Below, in pieces: positions 1 to 8,457 of a stretch of DNA of 35,188 bases; the stretch's first letter is position 1, and every line of letters starts with the position of its first letter. A model generated the notes under the pieces. That model ran no database searches and was not told where the DNA came from. It saw only the letters and a program-made list of their open reading frames with translations. The stretch lies in the NCBI RefSeq assembly GCF_002073895.1, contig NZ_CP012839.1:483519-518706 (forward strand). The letters run 5' to 3'. The stretch is from Candidatus Riesia pediculischaeffi (lineage in GTDB: Bacteria; Pseudomonadota; Gammaproteobacteria; Enterobacterales; Enterobacteriaceae). The position numbers were made by a program, and so were the translations under genes.

Positions 1-1
1 G

Positions 2-475
2 ATATCTATTTTTTTTCAAAGAGCTGCCGATAAAATTGCTAAAAGTGGCAATTTAACATCCTTGACTACCTTTCATATTCTCTCCATGTCTCTTCATGCT
101 CTTCGTGTAGTTGTTCCTACGATGATGATGATTTTTTTTGCTGGAACGTCTGAACTTAAAACATTTCTGGAATCTATCCCGACTACTATCATACATGGGT
201 TGAATATTGCAGGTGGAATCATCGTAGTTGTCGGGTATGCTATGGTAATCAATATGATGTATACCACCCATTTGATCCCATTTTTATACCTAGGTTTCAT
301 TGTAGCAGCATTCAGTAATTTCAATTTAATTGCGATTGGATCCATAGGGATCATAATGTCCATGATATATGTTCAGCTGAATCCAAAATACGCGATACAA
401 GAATTACGCAAGGAAAATTCTCACAAGAATCTTATTGACAAAAAAAATAGTTCAGAGGAAGATGAGCTAGATTGA
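2..475 (+). CDS. manY: PTS mannose-family transporter subunit IIC, C-terminal part (gene enters from left edge)
   Basis: This is the C-terminal part of ManY, the IIC membrane channel of the mannose/glucose phosphotransferase system, which works with ManX (IIAB) and ManZ (IID) in the inner membrane. The frame is open from base 2, so the gene starts outside the window; a TTG at 62 is internal, not the start. The stretch GLNIAGGIIVVVGYAMVINM and the later FYLGF/FNL-like segment match E. coli ManY closely, as does the acidic tail ending DELD. Several hydrophobic membrane helices are visible. It ends 12 bases before manZ, as in the manXYZ operon; manX should lie just upstream. Family assignment is confident; sugar preference is inferred from E. 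coli. Confidence 0.95.
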   Translation: MSIFFQRAADKIAKSGNLTSLTTFHILSMSLHALRVVVPTMMMIFFAGTSELKTFLESIPTTIIHGLNIAGGIIVVVGYAMVINMMYTTHLIPFLYLGFIVAAFSNFNLIAIGSIGIIMSMIYVQLNPKYAIQELRKENSHKNLIDKKNSSEEDELD

Positions 476-487
476 GAGGAGATATAT

Positions 488-1357
488 ATGAAAAACGTTG
501 GAAACGAGGAAACACGGAAAGATATGAATAAGATCTCTCCCATTGATTTGATAAGAGTTTTTTTAAGAACTAACTTTTTTCAAGGATCTTGGAACTTCGA
601 AAGAATGCAAGCCCTCGGGTTTTGTTTTTCTATGATACCAATTATTAGGAAGTTATACCCTGAGAATAGTAAAGATAGAAAAAGTATCATTAAGCGTCAC
701 TTGGAATTTTTTAACACCCATCCTTATTCTGCTTCGCCCATTCTAGGAATGGTGATAGCTATGGAAGAACAAAGGCTGATCGGTAAAAAAGATGTCGTTT
801 ACGAGAGTTCTATAAATAGTATGAAAGTTGGATTGATGGGTCCATTAGCAGGGATTGGAGATCCTATTTTTTGGGGAACGGTAAGACCAATTTTTTCCGC
901 TCTCGGTGCCGGAATAGCGATGGGCGGAGGTAGTTTGTTAGGGCCAATGTTGTTCTTTATTTCATTCAATTTTATTCGGATCATAACCAAATACTTCGGT
1001 ATTTTTTACGGATATAAGAAGGGTGTAAGAATCATTCAAGACATAAGTGATGGACTTTTACAAAAAGTCACAGAAGGATCAGCCGTTGTAGGTCTGTTTG
1101 TGATGGGAGCTTTGATCAACAAGTGGACACATATAAATATCCCAATAGTTGTTTCGAAAGTCACAAATCAAAAGGATGGATCAATAGTCGTCACAACGGT
1201 TCAAAATATTTTAGATCAAATGATGCCTGGAATTGTTCCTCTTTCCTTAACTTTTCTCTGTATCTGGTTGCTTCGGAAGAAGATCAATTCTTTGTATCTA
1301 ATTACAAGTCTGTTTATATTAAGCATATTGGGATCTTGGATTGGATTTCTATCCTGA
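488..1357 (+). CDS. manZ: PTS mannose-family transporter subunit IID
   Basis: ManZ is the second membrane subunit of the mannose PTS and forms the sugar-translocating complex with ManY. The 289-residue product is about the E. coli length. It begins with a cytoplasmic N-terminal part (ADLIRVFLRTNFFQGSWNFERMQ-like, conserved in IID proteins), has the GLMGPLAGIGDPIFWGT motif near residues 115-130, and ends with hydrophobic helices. The ATG at 488 is preceded by GAGAGGA about 6 bases upstream, a good ribosome binding site. It directly follows manY, so the two are co-translated. Keeping a sugar PTS in such a reduced genome suggests that host hexose feeds glycolysis or cell-wall precursors (inference). 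Confidence 0.95.
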   Translation: MKNVGNEETRKDMNKISPIDLIRVFLRTNFFQGSWNFERMQALGFCFSMIPIIRKLYPENSKDRKSIIKRHLEFFNTHPYSASPILGMVIAMEEQRLIGKKDVVYESSINSMKVGLMGPLAGIGDPIFWGTVRPIFSALGAGIAMGGGSLLGPMLFFISFNFIRIITKYFGIFYGYKKGVRIIQDISDGLLQKVTEGSAVVGLFVMGALINKWTHINIPIVVSKVTNQKDGSIVVTTVQNILDQMMPGIVPLSLTFLCIWLLRKKINSLYLITSLFILSILGSWIGFLS

Positions 1358-1359
1358 TT

Positions 1360-1392
1360 TATCAAAAAATTGATTGATATTCTTATTTTTTT
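1360..1392. terminator. possible weak terminator between convergent manZ and pheT
   Basis: A short stem TATCAA/TTGATA (1360-1365 with 1374-1379) is followed on the plus strand by a T-rich run up to about 1393. It lies just after the manZ stop and overlaps the last codons of pheT on the other strand. The stem is short and AT-only, so this is a weak call. Confidence 0.25.
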
Positions 1393-3800
1393 CTTAAATT
1401 GGATGAGAATTTTGTGTTTATTCTTTCTACGAACAGATCAACGATTCTAGAAATTTCATGTTCTTGCATGGTTTTTTTCGAACTTTGTATTGTAAAACCG
1501 ATTGAAATACTCTTGTATCCACTCTTTATCGGATCACCTCTGTACATATCGAATATATGTGAAAATACAACTATACCATTTTGCAAACTTAGGCTGACTT
1601 TTTGACATTCAATAAGGATTTCATGTGCAGGAATTTCCTCTCTAAAGATCATAGAGATATCCCTATGATTTATCGGAAATTTAGATATTTCTTCATATTT
1701 TTCTGACAGCGATAAGTTTTTGTTGTTTAATAATTTATTTATTAAGATCTCAAAAATAAATACTCTGTTATTTATTTCTAATCTTCTTTCTATCTCTCTA
1801 TGAAGCATACCTATATGTCCCAAGAATTCTCCGCAAAGATAAATTTTTGCGAATTGTTCCTTATCAAATGTTGAAGATATGCTTTTTTTAAATACAACAT
1901 CGTAGTTTTTGATAATTATTGAACGTAAGATGATTTCTAAATCACCCTTAATATCAAAAAAATCGGTCTCTCTACTATTTTGCAACCAACTTCTATCATT
2001 TTGATGACTTGTAATTGCGGCAGATAACATTAATCGTTGATCCATCTTTGCTTTATTATCCATCTCTTTTTTTGTAAAGAAAACATGACCACTTTCGAAA
2101 ATTTTAATTTTATTATTTTGTCTTCTTTGATTATATTGAATAGTGGATAACATTCCGGGTATTAAAGAAGTTCTCATTACTGACATGTGAGAAGACATAG
2201 GATCAGGGAGTTTAATATAATTTTGTCTAGGGAACAATAGATTTTGAATTTTTTCGTCGATGAAGCTATAAGTGATAATCTCATGATATCCACGATAAAC
2301 CAATAATTTTTTTAAAAAGTGCAAAGAATCCATATGGTTTTCTTGAATATTTGGAATATTGTTTATTCTTTTAGGAAGATTATCGTACCCATATATTCTG
2401 ATGATTTCATCAATGATATCTTCATCTGAAAAAATATCTCTTCTCCAGAAAGGGATTTTTATTTTTATCTTATTTAATCCAATGTTCGAAAAAACGTGAA
2501 ATCCTAAGTTAACCAATATTTGACTTATCTTATCGATCGATAATACACATCCTATCATCCGATGAATTTTTTTTACATCTAGAACAATTTCCTTTAATTT
2601 TGGTAAATATTTTTTAAAGACGATTTCAGTAACATCTCCTTGAATTCCACCACAAAATTTAGTAATTAACTCGCTGGCTCTTTCTAGCGTGTTAAATATA
2701 GCGTCAGGATCTTTATTATGGGATCGATGCAAACAAAATTCTGAAAAATAATGTTCTATATCTTTATGTATTGATTGATTATTAAAGAAGGCACAAATTA
2801 GTAAAATTTCTGAAGTATTTTGATTTATTTCGAACTTTTCGTTTTTGATCATTCCAGCGATACTCATCGTGGAATTTTCATCAGATATGACCAAAGTATC
2901 CTGAATGAGATTAAGCTTTTTCTTTTGAAAGATTATATTTTCGTTTCCTTTAGACTTTCTTATTTCTATATTTCCTTTGATACTTCGACAATCGTAAACG
3001 GATACATGTTGTCCCATTTCTAATGTCACATAATTTACTATGTTATTTATCGTATCAACTGTTGAAAAATCGTTCCAAGAAAGTCTTTCTTTCATCCAAT
3101 CAGGCGTTTTAGAGTATACATGCACTCCTTTAATGATTTTAGAAAAAACGATCGGACAATACTCCGGATCCTTTATATAAAAATTTGCACGACCTTTATG
3201 GTTCAGATGCACATTTTTTTCGATGGTTTTTCTTTTTAAATTAATTTTTTTATTGTTGATAGCTGATATATCTCTGCATATTCCTAAAATACAAGAGAAA
3301 TCTTTTCTATTTGATATAGAATCTGTATTGAACACTCTATGAGAATATTGTGCTAAATATTTTCCGATATTACTTCCAACTTCAAGATGTTTAGGTATCT
3401 CTATGATATTTTTATTATTTTTGAGAAAAAAAAGCTGATCATAACGACACAGATATCCTTCAGAAAATTTGTTTGATCTATCTTTTTTTCCATGTTCTTC
3501 TTCATAAGAATAACGGAAAACTGCTACCTTCATGTTTAATTGACAATTTGGAGAATCGCAAACAATCTTTAGAGTTTTTTCTCCAATGTTTACCTTAAAA
3601 ATTTTAAATGTATCTTTGTTTCTAACTACATTGTAATGATCGATGATTTCCCCCACTATGAAATTATCGAAATATTTAGATTGTGGGATATTTTTATTTC
3701 TATTGCGTTCTATTCCGATTCTTTCTATTTGTTCTAATAAATCTTTTCGACCAATATCAAAATTTATCCATTCTTTAACCCAATTTTCATCAAATTTCAT
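1383..3800 (-). CDS. pheT: phenylalanine-tRNA ligase beta subunit, editing site degenerate
   Basis: PheT is the large subunit of the alpha2-beta2 enzyme that charges tRNA-Phe. The start at 3800 (MKFDENWVKEWI) matches the E. coli start; an upstream in-frame Met at 3905 would overlap pheS and adds 35 unrelated residues. The 805-residue protein keeps the N-terminal tRNA-binding OB region (about 40-150), the B3/B4 domain (about 205-370), the B5 domain and the C-terminal anticodon-binding domain. The B3/B4 proofreading pocket is altered: the usual GQPxHAFD reads GQHVSVYD (263-270), LLECAFF reads LLICAFF (Ile335 for the conserved Glu), the GGxxSG loop is gone (about 314-324), and the RxERG motif is missing. 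Charging is probably kept; hydrolysis of Tyr-tRNA-Phe is probably lost. It lies 13 bases after pheS. Confidence 0.95.
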   Translation of the reverse strand: MKFDENWVKEWINFDIGRKDLLEQIERIGIERNRNKNIPQSKYFDNFIVGEIIDHYNVVRNKDTFKIFKVNIGEKTLKIVCDSPNCQLNMKVAVFRYSYEEEHGKKDRSNKFSEGYLCRYDQLFFLKNNKNIIEIPKHLEVGSNIGKYLAQYSHRVFNTDSISNRKDFSCILGICRDISAINNKKINLKRKTIEKNVHLNHKGRANFYIKDPEYCPIVFSKIIKGVHVYSKTPDWMKERLSWNDFSTVDTINNIVNYVTLEMGQHVSVYDCRSIKGNIEIRKSKGNENIIFQKKKLNLIQDTLVISDENSTMSIAGMIKNEKFEINQNTSEILLICAFFNNQSIHKDIEHYFSEFCLHRSHNKDPDAIFNTLERASELITKFCGGIQGDVTEIVFKKYLPKLKEIVLDVKKIHRMIGCVLSIDKISQILVNLGFHVFSNIGLNKIKIKIPFWRRDIFSDEDIIDEIIRIYGYDNLPKRINNIPNIQENHMDSLHFLKKLLVYRGYHEIITYSFIDEKIQNLLFPRQNYIKLPDPMSSHMSVMRTSLIPGMLSTIQYNQRRQNNKIKIFESGHVFFTKKEMDNKAKMDQRLMLSAAITSHQNDRSWLQNSRETDFFDIKGDLEIILRSIIIKNYDVVFKKSISSTFDKEQFAKIYLCGEFLGHIGMLHREIERRLEINNRVFIFEILINKLLNNKNLSLSEKYEEISKFPINHRDISMIFREEIPAHEILIECQKVSLSLQNGIVVFSHIFDMYRGDPIKSGYKSISIGFTIQSSKKTMQEHEISRIVDLFVERINTKFSSNLRKK

Positions 3801-3813
3801 ATTTTTATTTTGT

Positions 3814-4545
3814 TTATCTGAACTGTTTGAGAAAACGTAGATCGTTTTCAAAAAAAATTCGAAGATCTGGAATCTCATGACGAACCATGGTAATTCTATC
3901 AACACCTATACCGAAAGCTAATCCAGAATATTCCTTAGAGTTGACGTTGATATTATTTAATATTTTCGGATGCATCATACCACATCCTATAACTTCAATC
4001 CAATTCCCCATGGTATCCAGCACATCGATTTCTATAGAAGGTTCTGTAAAAGGAAAATAAGAAGATCTTAATTTGATATGAATATCTTTTTTAAAAAAGT
4101 TCTTTAAGAATTCGATTAAAATATCTCTTAGGTAAATAAAACTCACTGTTTTTTCTATTATGAAACCATCAGTTTGGTGAAACATTGGAGTATGATTACA
4201 GTCGTAATCTTTTCTATATACTTTTCCAGAAGAGATCATTCTAATAGGAGGTCTTCTACATCTCATGGATCGAATTTGCATACACGATACTTGTGTCCTT
4301 AGAAGATATTTTTGGTTTAACCAGAAGGTACTCCTCTTATTTCTATCCGGATGATCTTTTGGTATATTGAGGAAATCGAAATTATTGCTATCATTTTCAA
4401 TCTCAGGACCTTCCATCAAAAAAAAATTAAGTTTTGAAAAGTATTCCCCAATTTCTTGAATAGATTGCGTTATCGGATGTATGCTTCCAATATCTGTTCT
4501 CCTACCCGGTAAAGTAACATCTACTGCATTGATTTTTTTTAGCAT
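3814..4545 (-). CDS. pheS: phenylalanine-tRNA ligase alpha subunit, N-terminally truncated
   Basis: PheS is the catalytic alpha subunit of PheRS. The 243-residue frame begins just before DVTLPGRR and contains the whole class II catalytic core: motif 2 around KVYRKDYD and HTPMFHQTDG, the SYFPFTEPS stretch, and motif 3 GLAFGIGVDRITM, ending FFENDLRFLKQFR as in E. coli. E. coli PheS has 327 residues, so about 84 N-terminal residues, the coiled-coil arm that contacts tRNA, are absent. An in-frame TAG at 4558-4560 rules out an upstream start in this frame, so ATG 4545 is the likely start; no clear Shine-Dalgarno is seen. Partner of pheT directly downstream. It may work without the arm, as single-chain mitochondrial PheRS does, or be impaired. 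Confidence 0.9.
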   Translation of the reverse strand: MLKKINAVDVTLPGRRTDIGSIHPITQSIQEIGEYFSKLNFFLMEGPEIENDSNNFDFLNIPKDHPDRNKRSTFWLNQKYLLRTQVSCMQIRSMRCRRPPIRMISSGKVYRKDYDCNHTPMFHQTDGFIIEKTVSFIYLRDILIEFLKNFFKKDIHIKLRSSYFPFTEPSIEIDVLDTMGNWIEVIGCGMMHPKILNNINVNSKEYSGLAFGIGVDRITMVRHEIPDLRIFFENDLRFLKQFR

Positions 4546-4660
4546 GATTTGATAGAGCTATTTGATATAATTTAGATATTAAATACTTTTATCAGATTCT
4601 TATAAGATGTTTTCAATTATTGATGAACTCACATAAATAAAAGTCGTGAATCTTAAGTTT
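4546..4660 (-). pseudogene. pheS: eroded 5' part of pheS (coiled-coil arm fossil)
   Basis: Read upstream of the present pheS start in the same frame, the sequence gives SIIENIL*ESDKSI*, then YLNYIK*LYQI, then the ATG. Without gaps this falls opposite the E. coli stretch AVINEAKEQVQQAL and the following helix up to IDVSLPGRR, with similar residues at several helix positions and three stop codons (TAA, TAA, TAG). A few more residues further out (FKNLR) resemble the TTLREL part with a small deletion. It looks like the former N-terminal domain decayed in place. The match is short and helical, so it is only moderately secure. Confidence 0.5.
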
Positions 4661-4743
4661 TTAAAAAATTTTTTACTGAACAGATTTTTATATAAACCGT
4701 CGAATAAAATCCTATGAAATTAAGATGAAATCTGTAAACGATC

Positions 4744-5088
4744 TTATTTAAGACTGTTGATGATGTGAGAGAAAGCTTTTTTATCAAACATAATTAATTC
4801 AGAAAGTATTTTTCTATTGATAATAATAGAAGATTGTTTCAATTTTTGAATAAACTTACTGTAATTCAATCCGTGTCTTCGGCTTTCAGCATTAATTCTG
4901 GATATCCAAAGTTGTCTCATAACAACTTTACGTTTACGACGATCCCTGTAAGAGTACTGTCCAGATTTCGTTACTGCTTGAAAAGCAGAACGATAGCTTC
5001 TAGATCTTGATCCATAATATCCCTTTGCCTGTTTGATGATTTTCTTGTGTTTCGCATGTGCGAAAGTACCTCTCTTTACACGAGTCAT
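4744..5088 (-). CDS. rplT: 50S ribosomal protein L20
   Basis: L20 binds 23S rRNA early and is essential for 50S assembly; in E. coli it also represses rpmI-rplT translation. The 114-residue protein starts [20 protein letters not shown] and keeps the basic N-terminal helix ([19 protein letters not shown]) and the C-terminal globular part (NYSKFI, DRKILSEL-like). It is four residues shorter than in E. coli at the C-terminus. AGGAGG lies a few bases before the ATG at 5088. Its position in infC-rpmI-rplT-pheS-pheT is the E. coli order. No oddities. Confidence 0.97.
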   Translation of the reverse strand: MTRVKRGTFAHAKHKKIIKQAKGYYGSRSRSYRSAFQAVTKSGQYSYRDRRKRKVVMRQLWISRINAESRRHGLNYSKFIQKLKQSSIIINRKILSELIMFDKKAFSHIINSLK

Positions 5089-5151
5089 ACTCCTCCTGTA
5101 AAATAAAAATATCGTTGATTGTGATAATCTTTTATCTAAAAATACTAAACC

Positions 5152-5349
5152 TTACTTGTAAGGTAAATGTGATTTAAGTGTGCTTAAATTGGATCTTGAA
5201 ACTATAGATTTTATACGTAAATGACGCTTACGCTTTTTAGATTTCTTGGTCAAGATATGTTGCAGGTTTGCTTTCTTATATTTTAAGAATCCGTTAGAGA
5301 TTCTTCTAGTTCTTTTTAAAGCTCCTTTTATAGTTTTTATCTTTATCAT
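5152..5349 (-). CDS. rpmI: 50S ribosomal protein L35
   Basis: A 65-residue, very basic protein with the same length as E. coli L35, a late-assembling 50S protein. The N-terminal MIKIKTIKGALKR and the central KKANLQHILTKKSKKRKRHLR block match the family ([25 protein letters not shown] type). The ATG at 5349 has no recognisable Shine-Dalgarno just upstream, so translation may depend on coupling to, or structure in, the infC-rpmI transcript. It sits 66 bases after infC and 63 bases before rplT. Confidence 0.96.
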   Translation of the reverse strand: MIKIKTIKGALKRTRRISNGFLKYKKANLQHILTKKSKKRKRHLRIKSIVSRSNLSTLKSHLPYK

Positions 5350-5415
5350 TTTTATAATGAATTACATATTTTTTGATGAAAATTGGATCATTGTGATTTT
5401 AAATCTTTAAAAGTG

Positions 5416-5958
5416 TTAATTTATTCTTTTCGGAGATAGAAGCATGATCATCTGACGATTTTCTACCTTGTTTGAAAATACTTCTACGTTGGAAATAAAG
5501 TTTAAGTCTTCTTTGATTCTATTTAACATGCTTAATCCTATCTTTTTATGAGTTATCTCTCTTCCTCTAAACCGCACTGTAATTTTTGTTTTATCTCCAT
5601 GTTTCAAAAATTTGATCAATCTTTTAATTTTAATTTGATAATCACCTTCATTTGTATTCGGTCTAAATTTTATTTCTTTTATTTGAAAAGATTTTTGTCT
5701 TTTTTTTTGTTTTTTGACTAATTTATTTCTCTGGTAAATAAATTTTCCATAATTCATAATTTTACAAACTGGTGGAATCATGTTAGGTGCTATCTCGACC
5801 AAATCTAAACCAAGTATTTCTGCTTTCTCGATAGCTTCTTTAAGACTTACAATTCCCATTTGTTCTCCTTGAAGACCAGTTAATCTAACTTCTCTTGCAA
5901 CAATCTCTTCATTTATTCTATTTGTCCGAAGATTATGAACTCTTTTTTTAGTTTTAAT
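5416..5958 (-). CDS. infC: translation initiation factor IF-3, probable AUU start
   Basis: IF-3 binds the 30S subunit, blocks 50S joining and proofreads start codons. The protein keeps the N-terminal domain ([16 protein letters not shown], about 13-80), a lysine-rich linker ([11 protein letters not shown]) and the C-terminal domain ([26 protein letters not shown]). I place the start at the ATT at 5956-5958, not the ATG six bases upstream, for two reasons: it aligns exactly with the E. coli AUU start and gives exactly 180 residues, the E. coli length; and the strong AGGAGG lies 7 bases from the ATT but only 1 base from the ATG. The ATT overlaps the thrS stop by one base. The rare start normally lets IF-3 repress its own translation. 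Confidence 0.93.
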   Translation of the reverse strand: MKTKKRVHNLRTNRINEEIVAREVRLTGLQGEQMGIVSLKEAIEKAEILGLDLVEIAPNMIPPVCKIMNYGKFIYQRNKLVKKQKKRQKSFQIKEIKFRPNTNEGDYQIKIKRLIKFLKHGDKTKITVRFRGREITHKKIGLSMLNRIKEDLNFISNVEVFSNKVENRQMIMLLSPKRIN

Positions 5959-7168
5959 ATTCATTCCTCCTTTTGAAAAAGTAATTTTTGATCTCAGAAG
6001 ATATAGACCTAATAAAATCTTCTATTGGAACTTTTACTATTTTTTGGCTAAATTGTTCTCTTATTGATATATTTCCGGTTCTTTCTTCTTCTCTACCACA
6101 TAGTATGATGTAAGGTACTCTACTAAAACTATGTTGTCTAATTTTAAAATTAATCTTTTCGTTTCTTAGATCTTGTTCAACTCGAATACCACTTTTCCTT
6201 ATTTTTCTGACTATTTTTTTTGAGAATTCTATATATTTCTTAGAAACATTTATGACAACTACTTGTATAGGAGATAACCAAGTTGGGAAATGACCATCGC
6301 AATGTTCAATCAGTATTCCAATAAATCTTTCTATCGATCCTAACACCGCTCTATGAATGATCATTGGATGTATTCTTTCATTTTTTTCGTTAATGTAAGA
6401 AATACCTAATTTGATTGGTAACAAAAAATCTAATTGTATAGTTCCACATTGCCATTCTCTTCCTAATTTATCATGTAAAGTAAACTCGATTTTTGGACCG
6501 TAAAACGCCCCGTTCTCTGGAAGAAAATCAAAGTTTTTTTCTAAAGCTCTTTCCAAAATAGATTCTGCACGATCCCATTGTCGTTCATCTCCGATTCTTT
6601 GTTTTGGTCTGGTAGCTAACTTTATGGATACTTTTTTGAATTCAAATGTTTTATATATTTCTTGAACCATTTCAATGCATTTCCTTATTTCTTTAAACAC
6701 TTGTTCTTCGGTGCAAAAAATATGAGCATCGTCTTGAGTAAATTCTCTAACTCTCATTAATCCATGTAAGGATCCGGATAGTTCATTTCTATAACAACTT
6801 CCAAATTCAGCTATTCTAAGCGGTAAATCTTTATAAGATCTTATTTTCTGTCCAAATATCTTAATATGTCCTGGACAATTCATTGGTTTTAAGCAATATT
6901 TATTACTTTCAGAATTCGTTTTAAACATATTTTTTTCATAATTTTGTAAGTGTCCTGTATTTTTCCAAAGAGATTCATTTAAAATTGTTGGAGTTTTAAC
7001 TTCTTGATATTCATATTTTTTTAACTTTGATCGAACATACTTCTTTAATTCTTGAAATATGATAAGACCATTTTGGTTCCAAAAAATATTTCCAGGGGAA
7101 GTATCATCAAAACAAAATAAGTTCATTTGTTTTCCTATTTTTCTATGGTCTGGTATTTTTTTATCCAT
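5954..7168 (-). CDS. thrS: threonine-tRNA ligase lacking the TGS and editing domains
   Basis: ThrRS charges tRNA-Thr. This 404-residue protein begins at the point equal to about residue 237 of the 642-residue E. coli enzyme ([11 protein letters not shown]). Present are the class II catalytic core with the three zinc ligands Cys98 (MNCPGH), His149 (DDAHIFC) and His272 (IHRAVLGS), motif 2 ([30 protein letters not shown] region) and the anticodon-binding domain (about 295-404: [24 protein letters not shown]). Missing are the N1 TGS domain and the N2 domain that hydrolyses Ser-tRNA-Thr. An in-frame TGA at 7199-7201 prevents a longer frame. E. coli ThrRS cut at nearly the same place is known to still charge tRNA but not to edit. 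It overlaps infC as in the E. coli operon. Confidence 0.95.
   Translation of the reverse strand: MDKKIPDHRKIGKQMNLFCFDDTSPGNIFWNQNGLIIFQELKKYVRSKLKKYEYQEVKTPTILNESLWKNTGHLQNYEKNMFKTNSESNKYCLKPMNCPGHIKIFGQKIRSYKDLPLRIAEFGSCYRNELSGSLHGLMRVREFTQDDAHIFCTEEQVFKEIRKCIEMVQEIYKTFEFKKVSIKLATRPKQRIGDERQWDRAESILERALEKNFDFLPENGAFYGPKIEFTLHDKLGREWQCGTIQLDFLLPIKLGISYINEKNERIHPMIIHRAVLGSIERFIGILIEHCDGHFPTWLSPIQVVVINVSKKYIEFSKKIVRKIRKSGIRVEQDLRNEKINFKIRQHSFSRVPYIILCGREEERTGNISIREQFSQKIVKVPIEDFIRSISSEIKNYFFKRRNEY
5956..5972 (-). promoter_or_regulatory. infC: infC ribosome binding site with AUU initiation codon
   Basis: On the minus strand this reads AAGGAGGAATGAATATT. GGAGG (5970-5966) is followed by a 7-base spacer and ATT. 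The intervening ATG would have a 1-base spacer, too short for normal initiation. Known biology: E. coli infC starts at AUU, and IF-3 discriminates against it, giving negative autoregulation. The sequence supports conservation of that switch here; use of the ATG cannot be excluded. Confidence 0.7.
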
Positions 7169-8457
7169 ATGAATACAGAAATTTTGACTTTTTTTGATTC
7201 ATTTTATAATCAAATTTTGTTAAATTCACATTCGAAAAATATTTGAATAGAATTTTAAGATAAATTATTATAATCTTTGGTTAAAATTGGAAAATTATAA
7301 AAATAGGAGTTAAGACAGAATTAGATATAATAAAGACTTTTATGTTAACAAATCCCATTTTCTATCTAACATCTTTATATTATATTAAATTAAAAGTTAA
7401 AAGTAAATTTTGTAAGATACAGCAAAATGATAAATTTATAGTTGTTTAAAATAATAATATCAAATTCAGATATTTTAAAAGACTTGTTAATATCACTTAA
7501 GAGAATTTTAGTTTATTTTTATGTGATTCGTATTTCTTAATAGCTTTATCAAATATCACAATAATTGAATTTTCAACGATCTTTATATCAAGCAGCTTTA
7601 CTTTTAAAAATATTCTGCACATCTATTATTTATAGAATATTTTGTGTTCTATGGAAATTTATATTTCATAAGAACATGTTTTTTTTAAATAGATCTCGTT
7701 TAAATTGATGATTTCTTTTAAAGGAATAAAATTTGAACGCAATTACTATGAATTAATAGTATTTGGTCACTAATATGACATAAATTTATGTCTTAACATT
7801 GAGATATTCTCGCATTATGTTTTAAATGGAATATTGATCTTAAATTAAGTTTAATTCCTTATTTAATGTTAGTGACATATTTATAGAATTAGTTGTTCAA
7901 ATTAAAATCATTTAAGAATCAAATTATATCGTTGATCTTTTTATAAAGTAAAAGAAAGCAGTTTTATTATATGAAATTTCAAAATGGTTCTATCATCAAT
8001 TGAACAAGACTGTTTATATTCATATATTAAAGATAGCTGAGAACAAAATCTTAATATGCATTTAATCAAATCATTAACATAATTTATATGAATTGTTGTA
8101 TCTTTATATGAAACTAAAAAATGCTCAACTGAGCATATTGGAAATAAATATAACAAAATAAATTCTATTATAGATTTTTATTTTTTTATTTTACGAAAGG
8201 TTCTACTGTTTCTATTTTATGTGATTTTAGTTCTATATAGTTTCTACAAGATGTGTTTCACAACTGTAACTGTTATAATATTTAATAAAATTTGAAGTAA
8301 TGACTGAGATCAAAGTTGTTTAACGGACGATTTTAAAATAATAGGGGTAAACTTCTGTTATAAAGTATATTTAATGGATCTATTTTTTTTGAATTGTTAA
8401 CACAATTAATACAAAATCTTACAAGAAAATTGTTCACAAATTAAAAATTTAAATCTA
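7169..8457. other. 1.3 kb AT-rich gene-free stretch upstream of thrS and ydjM
   Basis: No gene is supported here. It is more AT-rich than the other gaps, with no tRNA arms or conserved protein motifs seen on either strand. A 71-codon minus-strand frame (7941-8156) resembles nothing. By position it should once have held the lost 5' 700 bases of thrS, but I could not align it convincingly; only a KK-containing stretch just upstream of the thrS start faintly recalls the linker helix. Promoters for thrS (leftward) and ydjM (rightward) must lie here, but none is clear. It contains palindromes around 7766-7876. Confidence 0.6.
7766..7876. repeat. nested inverted repeats in the AT-rich gap
   Basis: GTCACTAA at 7766-7773 has its exact inverted copy TTAGTGAC at 7869-7876. 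Between them is a perfect 16-base palindrome, GACATAAATTTATGTC (7777-7792). Another short palindrome, CTTAAATTAAG, lies near 7840-7850. The outer arms include G/C positions, so they are less trivial than pure A/T symmetry. Function unknown; possibly an operator, a folded RNA, or chance in AT-rich DNA. Confidence 0.4.

Noticed and set aside
3801..3905. 35-residue N-terminal extension of PheT
   Set aside because: It overlaps pheS, has no family match, and the ATG at 3800 aligns with the E. coli start.
7941..8156. 71-codon minus-strand frame
   Set aside because: No family resemblance, no Shine-Dalgarno, in very AT-rich DNA where such frames arise by chance.
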